DNA from: Strongylocentrotus droebachiensis
Taxonomy: Eukaryota > Echinodermata > Echinoidea > Camarodonta > Strongylocentrotidae
Direction of reading: 5' to 3'
NCBI GenBank assembly: GCA_035222895.1
Contig: JAVYIG010007940.1
Coordinates: 31,168-95,167 of the forward strand
DNA length: 64,000 nucleotides
Positions 43,001-55,000 of the stretch are shown here, one piece after another (the stretch's first letter is position 1; every line of letters starts with the position of its first letter). The position numbers were made by a program, and so were the translations under genes. A model generated the notes under the pieces. The model was not told the DNA's origin. It did not search any database and saw only the letters and a program-made list of their open reading frames with translations.

Positions 43001-46000
43001 AACAAAAAGTGCATGAAATTTCACATCTTTTTCTACATACCTCAAATACTTTCAGACTTATGTTAATTCATGATGAATAACAAGTTGCATTGTGTAAAAT
43101 ATGAGGAATTCTCTGTTTTAGTCATGTACAAAAGAAAAATTGCTTATGCTGCTTGGCAACTGTAATTGAGATTTTTCAACTTTAAAGAACACCAAAAGAT
43201 TTCTTATTAAGGCTTCTAAAGGCTATAAATTCTGCCCCTAGGGTTGAATTTTCACATAACTAGAAAAAAGAAACAGAAAGGAATCTTTCATTCTTACATA
43301 ACATTGTGCTCCTTGAGAAGGATGGAAGGCTCTTTGGGAGCAGAATCTTTTTGAGTGACATCGCCATTGGCAGTGGGCGGAGCTTCTTGACCTTCGGCTT
43401 CTGACCTCTTTTCTTGAGTCCTTAGCATTTCTTGGAGGGAATCTTTTTCCTTTCGGAGAGTCTAAAGAAAGAAAGAAAGAAAGAAAGAAACATAAATATT
43501 TACAGCTATTAATCATATATCCAAAAATGGTGATAACTGGGGTTTATGTTTTGAATTTGAAAAATACAGGGAAAGTCTTGGTGCATATTTTCATCAACAA
43601 TTACATAAAATCATGAAAGCAAACTTGAAACAGCCTTGCAGCACACAGATCTCTTATTTCTATTTCAGAATGAAAATGTTACTCTTCTACTCCCAGACAT
43701 CTCTAACTTCAGCCAACTTCAGAACTTTACCTCTATTGCTTTTTTTTCAATCTATGGAAAACACATTAAGAAATAATGTCATTGATAAATTCTGACTGAG
43801 TTTATGAAACTCTACCATATTGTGACTCTAGAATATTTGATTTTTTGTTTTCCTTTATCAAAAGAGTGATTGATATCTTACCTCTACTTCTTGTACTGCC
43901 TGTGATTTCTGCTGTTCCTTCTCTGCTAGCTGACTCTCAACAGTTCTTACTTTACCTTCTAGATTCTGACACTGACATTCTGAGTCCTGGTGAACCAAGC
44001 AGGTATGGAAAGAGAAGTTTGAAGATAATATATATAACTCCATTCACCTTAATTCATATCAAGATTTTCTGTTCTGGTCTCTTGATCATAAGTGTCTAAA
44101 GAAAATTACTGATGGTGTCATTCACCACCAGATTTTAAAAGAAAATTGCACAAATCCAAGTAAAGGTATTAGAATACACGTCCATACCTTTAAGTTACAA
44201 TAACCAATCTATACAAAAAGCATTTCCTTGCTCTTATTTTGTAAATAGTACACATGTACCTACTTCAAAATGATTACAAAATAAATAAAAGAAACAATAC
44301 TTTCTTCTCAAAAATTGTATAAGTTGTAAATAAGTCTCGGAGACTGTAACGGTACTATCTCTCACAGGATTTACCTTCAATTTTGCTTGAATTGCTTGAA
44401 GGGTGGTGTTCCTATCTCCATCCAAACGGCGTAGTTCTGATACCTGACCTTTGAAGTTGTCTGTCTCTCCCTTAGCAGCCTCCATGGCTTGAGCAAGGGA
44501 TTGGTTACGAGCTTCCTCTTTCCTTAGTCCCTCGCTGACTTCAGCCAATCTCTTAGACAGAGCTGCCTCACCCTCGCGCTGTCGAGACATGAATGAAACA
44601 TTCATATAATTCATTCATCGTAAATTCATTGTAAATTCATTCATTCATTCATTTATTCATTTATTCAAAAATTGCTTTTGATGATTAACTTACTCTGTTC
44701 ACATTGATATATATTTCATATGTATTGTAATTTGTAGGTTTATTTGCATTTTCTTTTTGTTTTGTTTAATATGTAATTGTTTATCATTGTATTTTGTTTG
44801 TTATATGCTACGTGCCTCCTGTTTACTCTTAAAGGTTGCCAATACTTCTAAGAGCATGTGGTCTTCCTGATAATTATTATGGACACAAGATTTTTGAAAT
44901 GGCTGTAACTTCTTTCAACCACTAGAAAGCCAAAGTGTTTTTTTTTAAATGTTACCGTATTTTGTAATTCAACATCCCTATCATGCTGATCAACTATTTC
45001 AGAAATTGCTAAAAATAGGATATTTCCCATAAATCAACTGCTGTTATTAAATGTCCTGTATATTTGATTTGTTTGACGAAACACTGTAGCATAATACATT
45101 TTAATGTCTAAAGTGAATCTTCAAATAACAAATTTTAATGTTTTTCTGATAAGACAGGTTGTAAAACATATTCTTGATAAATGACAACGGGAATCCCTCA
45201 CAGCACTGTTTGGTACGTACCTGTTCACTACTCCTCTGTTGTTTGAACTGGTTATTCTGTGTTTCCAGTGTTCTACGGACCTCTTCTCCTTGTCTCAGCT
45301 GACCCTCTGTAGATGTGAGTTTACTCTGGACCTTCTGGAGCTCAGTCTGAAGACGGGCAAGCTCTTGACCCATCAGCTGCTCCTTCCTGCAAAACATCAC
45401 ATAATCACAAAGGAGAACCATTAGAGCATACAACACTGCAATTCCAACTAAAATTTTGAAACCAATGCTAGTTGGATATTTTAGACATTTATCCAATATT
45501 ACAAAGTCTCTTGGAAAGAACTAATTTGTAGAAGCATATCAACTACCTTAGTTGTTGATACATGTATGCAGGAGTATGTCCAAAATAGGGATTAATGGCT
45601 GGTCAAAACGTGTACTGTTTTAGATAACAATTTTCATGGTCTTAGATTTTACATTTAACAATAAAGCAATTTTAAAATGTGTCCAAAATACGCTTATCTC
45701 TTGAAGTACAAAAGTTTGTGATCAAATTTGTGAGCATTGCATATCTATTTCAATTCTAATTTCCAAAGATGTTTAATGCCATGTCCACAAAACAAGTTTA
45801 ATAGACACATTATTATTCAAAGTATGATTTTTTTCTTCTGAATAGGTCATGTAATATAAACATAAATAAACCTACTCTTTCTGTTGATAAAAGTGGCATC
45901 GTTTTCACTTAACAAGGGAAACGCTCTCGGCGGTCTCGCCTGCATAACGCAATTCAATATGATAAACCAGAACGTCAATGACATAGCGCTCATCCGCATC

Positions 46001-49000
46001 TTGCAACAACAAATATAGTAAATTTTATGTGGTACACTTTTGAACTGGTCAAAAAATAAAAATTTGATGCCCTGGAAGGGACATAATTTCATTTCATTTG
46101 CATAAAGTACCATAAATAATCAATGGAGCAAAATTTTAAAATTCTGTGTAAAAGTTTAGTGTTCCAAATTTAGCTCTACCAGATAAGGCAAACCAAATCA
46201 AAATCGGTCAAGAAATGAGGGAAAAGAAGCAACTTTTGTTATTTTTGGAATAAATTTGCATAAATTACCATAATTAATTAATGGAAAACAATTTCAAAAT
46301 TCTGTGTAGAAGTTAACTGTACCAAAGTTAGCTCTACGATATAAAGCAAACCAAATCAAAATCGGTCGAGAAATGAAGGAGAAGAAGCCTTTTTTGTGAT
46401 TTCGAATAAATTTGCATAAATTAGCATAGATAATGAATTTCACGATTCTGTGTAGAAATTTTAAATCCCCCTCCTAGCCCTATCATATGAAACAATCAGA
46501 ATCAAAATCGGTTGAAAAATAACGAAGAAGTATTTTGAAAATCTTGATGTTGATGCCACAACAAAGTCTAAGTTTGTTGACCTTAAATGACCTTTGACCT
46601 TAACTTAGTGACCTGAAATTCTACTCACATGATTGGGGATACTTGATAACCCTATAGTCCAAGTTTCATTGACTAAGAACTTATACTTTCAAAATTATAT
46701 CAAAAATTCAAAAACTTAACCTTAGGTTAAGTTTTCTATGATGATGCTACAACATAGTCCAAGTCTGTTGACCTGAAATGACCTTTGACCTTGACTTTGT
46801 GATCTGAAATTCTACTCACATGATTGGGGATACTTGATTACCCTATAGTCAAAGTTTCATTGACTAAGAACTTATACTTTAAAAATTATATCAAAAATTC
46901 AAAAACTTAACCTTAGGTTAAGTTTTTGATGTTGACGCCGTCGCCGTCGCCGCCGCCGCCGCCGTCGCCGCCGCCGCCGTCACCAGAAAAGCGGCGCCTA
47001 TGTCTCGCTTTTTGCTACGCAGGCGAGACAAAAACCTGATCATGCGGTTGATGCTCTAAGCTCAAGTGTAACATGATCCCTGTATGCAAAGCCACATCCT
47101 TAGTTTAATGTGATAACATACCCTTTACATGGTAGTGAGGATATGGGTTTTGGAACATGACCAGCTTGATATCAAATAGCAAACTATATGTTTAGCCATT
47201 TTGCACATTAATTATCAATTCCTTTCAAGAAGCATATCCCAAACGCAAGTTCTAGGCTAAAAATTATTTATACAACTCAACTTAAGCAACATAAAGGTAA
47301 AGACCAGTTCTGGTCATGTGATTGCATTGTGAAAGAAACATTGTGGAATCGATCAGAGATGGTTGATCATCTAGCATATACATGTAAGTATTGGTGTGTA
47401 CTGCATTGTTCTGGAATCATCAAAATGATAAGAAATTTGGCCCAGTCTTGGTAAAGTTACAGTATATAGGACTATGCGATAATTTACCAAATATATTAAT
47501 TAGTAGGCGGTTTCCCAGCAAAATTTGTATCATCACGTATTAGTCAAAACATATTCTTTTACATGATTGGTAATAAGAGCTTCCATTTCATTTTTTGAGA
47601 GGGGGGCGTTTCCAAAAACCAGTCTAGACCTCAAATAGGCAGATCAAGATTGCAAGCAATGTAAGGGCATCATCTGTCACAACACAGATTTCTTTGATGT
47701 CCTCACAGAATGATTGGATAATCCTACTTACTGTGAAGAAGCATGTCCTGCCTCTGTCTTGAGCCTGTTGTTCTCTTCCCTTAGCTGATTGACCACGTCT
47801 ACCTTAGATTCATCCAACACGGACTGGAGCTGCTTGATACGGGCCTGGAGGGCTTGGGTGTCATGGGTATGGGACTCGTGGCTCTACAACATGAATGGTC
47901 ACAGTAAGAATGATTATCATATGACCTTAGATTCATCTAACATATATATTAGATACATATCTATATTTAAAAATATATTTGTAAATAATTTTTGTTTTGG
48001 ACTCTTGGTCTGTGCCTGATTTAGTTATTGCACAGCTCGAGAGTCCTCTATTAATGCAATTGTAATGATGTATACTTATTGTTGTTATTTTTTATATGTC
48101 CTTTTTGCAATATTTAATGATGATAGTTTAGTTATTTGATATTTTAACTTATGTAACTTATTTATGTTTTCGTTACTGCTATTTTATTATGTATATAAAT
48201 TTGACTTAAATTTTATGTTGTACCCAAGACAGATGTCAGTCTTCGGAATGTTTGCTCTTGATTTTTAATGTTTTTTTTCTTCCAATAAATCGTATATAGT
48301 ATACATATACATGGGACTGGATATAAACAATCGTAGCTTTACAAGAATGAAGTCTATTCTCAATGCTATGATACAAGTATGATCCCTCTCAGGCATTTTA
48401 GATGACTTACAAAATCAGCACTCTGCTTATCCCCATCATCATTTTGATACAAAAGAAAAACAAGAAAATTATGTGCATATAAAAATACCACCAATGTTTG
48501 TATTAATATTGATGTTAAAGCCTGTCTCCCCTAGTTTATCCAGGGGGGATAAGACCTCTCTGCAAAGTCACTGACAGGTGGTTATCTCATCAAATCAGCT
48601 CTCAACTAACATAAGAAAAAGAGGATCATGGGGGACCAACAGGCACTGATTAAGAACTGTTCGCTATATAGAGGGTGCAAGTAGCTATAAGTAGTGCAGT
48701 GGGGCTTTAAAGAATTGTATTGATTCCTAGGGAGGGATCAGCATCTTACCTGCTGCATACGGGCATGGAAAGCTTCAACCTCACGAGCTTGGCTCTCAAG
48801 CTTCATCTTGTACTGTGCCTCTACACTGCCTGAATGTTCCTTCTGATGGTTCAGCTCATGGCGTAGTTCCTTCACCTTCTGGGATGCAGCCTGGGCAAGT
48901 AGCATCTCTGAAACACAAAATCAATCATTACCAATCTTCATCATCACATATATACCTTTAATCAGATGGATCAAACAAATCATCTCACAAGATTAAAAAT

Positions 49001-52000
49001 TATTTTAAAAAAATTCTACAGCATGCTCTGAATGAACAGTAGCCTTTTTTTACAAACAAAGAGAACACAAAAACAAAAATAAAAAAGGGGAGAAAACTAA
49101 AATTTACAACATTTACTGCTAAAATATTTGATGAATCAGAACTGTAGTTTCTTGCGTCTAAATACTATAAGTATTTATTTTTGTATTTCTGAATACATGC
49201 ATATCTTCTGGGTCTAATACATTAAAGGTATTAAAGGCATTCTCATATGTGCTTGATGGCGCCCCCCCCCCCCCTCCAAAAAAAAATCAAACAAACAGAT
49301 GTCGCAGTAAAAAGAAAATCTCTTTTATAAAGAAAAAAAAAGAGAACTGATCATTTGTATAAAGAACCGGCTACAGCTGCTTTTTAGTTACTTGTGCATG
49401 ACACTAAAGAGCTTAAAATGGTCAGCTACTAGATTGGAAAACTCATGATATGAAGGTTGTTAGTAAGGAATGTACATGGTAAAACATTTGTGTCTGCACC
49501 ATCTTTCTTATTTGATCTCACAAATACATCAGCACAAAGGACCAACCTCCAAACAAATAATGACTGCTGTTTACCATGAAAATAAAATTCACTGAGCCAT
49601 TGCAGTCCCGCTGCAATCAAAATACCATTACTTCTTAAAGATAAGGCCAGCTTTCAGAATTATACAAAAATTTATAACATCAAAGTGAAACAAATAATAG
49701 CCACAGGAGCATATTCTCAATGTAGGCAACAGCAACACATTTCAAGCCCATCTTTGTATTCTGAAAGATTACTGCCATATATTTTCATAAACTTATGACC
49801 CACAAAGCTCTCGTCATGCAGACAATAGGTATTTATTTAGTCTTTATCTTTATAGATATTAAGGTTTCTCACCATTGTGGAGAGCCTGTTCTTTCTCCTG
49901 TAGCTGTTTCTTAAGAGCAGAAACAGGATCACTCCTCTGGTTAGCCTATAAAAATAAAAACAAATGAAGATCAATTTTCACTTTCTTGCAAATTAAACAC
50001 ACATGAAAAATCATAATGAAAAAGTGTAATGTCAAGCCAGAGGAATCTGAATGAAAATAAGATTTTTTTAATGATTAACTTACTAGATTGTGTTATTTTC
50101 ATTCATTTTTTTCCATTTGCTCAAATAACCAAATGCCACAGCAAACCGATATTCTCCTTTCTTCAAGAGGAACATGATCTTTTAACCTTTGTCTGGTCAA
50201 TAGATAATTATGGCAGCCTTTTTATGGCGAGATGAGTTTATAGAGATAGAGCTTTCGATGAAATACAAAATTTTTACTCCGCAGGCAGTAGAATGTTGTC
50301 ATGGTTACTACCTACGATATTAACTACAATGAACTCAAACTCTTTCAAATTAACATGTAACACTAACCTAACATACATGTACCAGCAAATACATATTTTC
50401 AATCACGGTAATCTCTATACAGAAATTCAATATCTCCTTGAGATGATTGTACCACTTGCTTGAAATCTGAGAAATAACAGCCCAGCTCAGCCCAATAGGA
50501 GTTGACTGCTGGGTTTAAGTCATGTTTATAAAAACTGAATCAGAAAGTCAAGGATGTATTCTGCAATCTGAATTGTTGATTGTATTTTGGTGTGAACATG
50601 AGAGTAGGCATTCCCAAGGTCGCGGTTATTTCAGTGTTATAAAAATAACAAAACGGAGGCAAAGTTCTTTTCTATTCAAATTTGTGCACATAATCAGTGA
50701 TCTAGTGAACATAATCCTCCTTTCCTTGAACTTCATGTATGCCACTGTGAGTTAACGCTTTCATTGTGTAAGGTTGTACTCTTCATAATCCAGTCATGTT
50801 TCACTGATAGTGCATACCAAACTGTAAGGTCAAATTAGGGTGCATATGTGTCCCCAAAACCTGTTTTAGCATTGTGAAAAAATTGTAAGATAAATGACTT
50901 GCTGTAAAGCTGACAGAGTATGTATACAAATGTAGAATTGGGCAAATGTGGAGGAGAGATAAAGGTGAAGGGGTAGAGGGGGAGGGAGGAGGAAAGGGGC
51001 AGAGGAGGAAAGGGGCAGAGGTGGAGGGGGATGAAAGGGGAGGAAAGGGGAGGGGGTGAAGGGGTAGAGGGTGAGGGGGTGAGGGGGTGAAGGGGTAGAG
51101 GGAGAGGGGGTGGGGTAGACGGGGAGGGAGGATGAAAGGGGGGGGTGGTGTAGAGAAGTGGGAGGTTACAAACCTTGACCCAGTCATCAGCTGATGCAGA
51201 ACCTCCTTGACGGTTGAGGAGAATCTCGATCAGTTGTTGGATCTCAGCATCCTTCAAGGGGGCGCTCTTGACTGCAGAGATCAGGGGCTTCCCACGCAGG
51301 GCTGGAGGCTCTGCAAGCAAAGCAAAGGAAGAGAAATAAATCATCTTTAATATACAGTCAATAGCTGTGTAAACAAGCCTTTTATTAACCTGGCGCCGGG
51401 CGATTTTTACCCCCCGGTCCCTGACTTTTGGCGCCCGGTAAGACGGGGAAAATGAGTACCGGGCGCCGGTCATTTTTTATTTCTGGCGCCCGGTCTGGGA
51501 GAATTAACATTCTCTGTTTCATAAACTTCCACATGTCTAGCACTTAATGTTCACAAATGTGACAAAAACTTACTTGATACGAGTAAAATGTGGACTGAAT
51601 GAACCCTAACAAATCATTTTATAATGAGAATCCTAATTAAAATCGCCCAGAAACAATTGCAGCACGAATACGAGCGGCCGTTCAATCCTACTCCTAGCGC
51701 CACCGCTATGGGGGCTAGCAGCGGCGTGCAGACCGCTAGCTGAGATCGAGAGTTGTGAGAACGAGCATATGCATAGTTTCGCTATTGCTTTGTTTTGGCG
51801 ATTCCTGTAGCGCGCACTCATGTACATTGCACACAATACAGGGGATGTACACCACTCAAAGACGAGAGCATTTCCCCAGGCCATGCATACACACACAAAT
51901 GACATTATCAGTGCACTGCACTACACACACAGTGTCAGTACAAGAAAGTCCCGATGTAACTTCCAAAAATCCATCCCAAAAGCCAAATTTTGCTGTCAAA

Positions 52001-55000
52001 AATGCGGAATCGGAGCCATATTTCCAAAGCTCACGGGGGTTTAGCCCAGTTTTAAGAAACAACTTCACCAAAAAAGCGCTAAAAATCAAGAAATCAGCGA
52101 TTTTGTTACCAGTTTTTTCGCCTATCGCATGCCCTTCGAATGTGATGGTATCTTCAAAAAGTCAAATGAAAAACGAACACCGGACCTGCTGATGCATTGA
52201 CTTTATGTACAAAGTTTATTGCAACTCCAGACTTGCCTTGATTCGACCGCAATTAAGCACCAATGGGTACCGCACCTTGGGCATAGAACATCATCGTGTG
52301 TTGCGCCGCAATTCAGCGACCTTCGTACTCATTGACTAAAATTCTGTGATGTTTTAAATAATGGATTTTTCTGATAAAATAGGTAAATATATTTAACAAA
52401 TATATTTTTTTTAATTTTCTAATTTTTTTATAATTTTTTTAAATTATTATTTTTGTTATTTTTTTTTAAGTGACAGGTCGGCCGCTCTCAATGATTGAAT
52501 GCGTTTTTATTCAAAGAAACATAAATGCAATAGCATTTTATAGGGAAAATAACAAAAACGTAAAACAGGCAAAATCTGTTTTTTCACCTAAGTTTCACCA
52601 GGTTGGCAGCTCTGCATGAAAAAAATTGTAAAAATAATTTAATTCCCCCCTTCCTAACATTTTTCAATTTTTGCATTTGACAGCATGAAAATAGTATTAA
52701 ACATGAACAACAACAACAACTACAAATGACAGATTTATCCAAGGTATGAGTGATTTAATATTAGAGTGCTCAACATTTAAACTAGAAATTAAACTACCGT
52801 ATGTATAAATAAAAGGTAACGGTTAACAAATAATTTAAAGGAATACATATTTTCATCAATTTTGGAAACGGCTCCTGGTCCTGGAAAACGGCTCCCGGTC
52901 CTCTAAAAAATGTAAGGACCGGGAGCCGCTTTTTCAGATATTTGGCTCCCGGTCTGCTTTGACTTAATAAAAGGCTTGTGTGTAAACCAGATTCATGAGA
53001 ACGGCTAATAGTACACTGAGCAATAATGTCAAGTTTTTCATGTATTCACACAATCACATAAGTTCTCTTGTGAACATAAACCTATATTACAATGAATATT
53101 GTTTTGATTTTCCATTCGATAAAGGCCGCTGTATCTCCAATATGCCTCTGCAGATATGCCTATAAATTAAAATTATTTTCAAATAACATTTTTCCACTAT
53201 TAATTATATTGTCACTGAACAGTCACATAAAAAAAAGGGCGGGGGGATTAAAAAGAAAGTCAGATCATATATCCCACAGTCTGATGTTTGATCTCAACTC
53301 AACCATTCCTGGATACACTGACTGGCTATAATAAGGAAGTCAATTAAGCATATTGTTTACCTATGGCTAGACAAAACAATGTTTTATTGTAAACTCCTCA
53401 TGTTGACTTTAACCCTGAATTCAGACTTCTGGAATTCATCTAGTAGTCGTACATGTAGCTATATATGAATTGTATAGCTACCAGTATGTGAAAAATAATC
53501 ACCTTATTTCTAATCGTAAAGATAAACTTGAGTTCTGGTAAATATAGAAAATAAATTCTCTCAGTACTACACTGTCTGTACAACAATCAACACAATTCAG
53601 TGCAAAATCAATCTTCAAACTAGTGTGCTTTCTCTCTCTCTCTCTCTCGCTCTCTCTCGTTTCCTCTCTCTCTCTCTAAGTCAAATATACATAGAGAGAC
53701 ACAGAAAAATACCTTGGTTATGTATACCATGATAAAATATAATCATGTTTTACTTTGATTTACTTTAATCTTTGAAATATGTTTTGTTTTTATTTGTTAG
53801 AATAGATAATCATGCACTCGATCTATACACAATTAATAGGGAATACGCCCCCCAAAAACTAAAAAAGTATTTTTCAACTGTAAGCCAGTAATTTCATCAA
53901 TGCACATAATTTAAGTGCACAGGAAACCTACACTCATAATGAAGGGAGTACGTGTAGATACTGTATGTAATCATGTTAAAAAGCAAAATACATGTACCCA
54001 CCAGATATCGTGAAAATTCTAGGGAAAACCCACTTTTCAACAACAACAGAAAGAGGATAAGGCATGTCAATAATAATTGAATATCAATGTGTTATGATTT
54101 TCGTGCTACATTAACTACATACAATGGAAGAATGGTTTAGCAAGTCACAATAGGTGGAAGGACAAAAAAAAAAACACCACGCTTTGGGGTTTCATGTACC
54201 AAGGTCACAAAAACAAACTGATCAAACATAACTATTTGAATGTGAATGTGACTTACTGACTAAATGAGGCTACCTGTACCTGCATGTTATCATTTATCAA
54301 GTTCTCAACTCAACTAAAAAATATCTATAATCTGAATTGTAGTTTTGTACTCGCATATTTGGGAATCTGATAAAAACATGGGGAAAAAGTCCATTCATGC
54401 ATCGCAATTTGCAAAGGTCAGGAATTTCTTCGGTCTGCCTATTTTTTTCGGCTGATTGAAAATCATGGACAGGAACTTAAAGTTGGACTTAAGTCAACAT
54501 CCTAAATATACCTATGGTTGAATACACAGCATACAATGGAACTATGCAGTGTACAATGTATGTGTGTGTGTGTAGACAATGGGTCATGTAAGTAATCTGT
54601 AGGGTAATGATTTCCTTCCCTGTCAACAGAGATAAGCCATCTCACCTCCTTACCTATGGATCTTAAGTACTATGGTACGTTGAACGTCCTGCTAACCCTC
54701 ACCCTTCTCGCTGTCCTTCCTTCATTAAACAATGTCCACACCTACCTACAGTAGTCAATCTATGCATGAACTTTCTAAACTTTCTATTAGCATGACACAA
54801 TCACTTTCTCATGGGATGTTGATACTCTCCATGTTGTAAAATTTGAAATCGTTCGTCATCAATTATATCACATGTTAAAAAGCACTAATTTATTGTCTAT
54901 TTCACCCCCCCCCCCCCTCCCCCAACAAAAAAGAGAAGTTAGTTTGGGTCCAAAAACTTTGAATAACAGGCCTTGTCGTATATGTGTGCTTTACGTAGAA

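Noticed and set aside
43461..43491. CRISPR-like or phage-like repeat arrays anywhere in the window
   Set aside because: The genome is eukaryotic with spliced genes. The regular arrays seen are microsatellites, minisatellites or a ~110-bp tandem repeat without spacer structure.
44961..45013. A possible extra RRBP1-like exon reading ISEIVDQHDRDVELQNT on the minus strand, between exons 8 and 9, with AG and GT at its edges
   Set aside because: It is 53 nt and reads coiled-coil-like residues only in a phase that exon 8 (ending in phase 0) cannot supply. Including it would break the otherwise perfect frame from exon 8 to exon 9.
50835..51473. 212-codon minus-strand open frame starting upstream of exon 4
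   Set aside because: Only the portion 51310-51174 is a real exon (residues 203-248). The rest is intron, element end and purine minisatellite.
51755..52192. 145-codon open frame within the 1.6-kb element
   Set aside because: No transposase motif or family resemblance, and it overlaps open frames on both strands. Kept only as a remark on the element.
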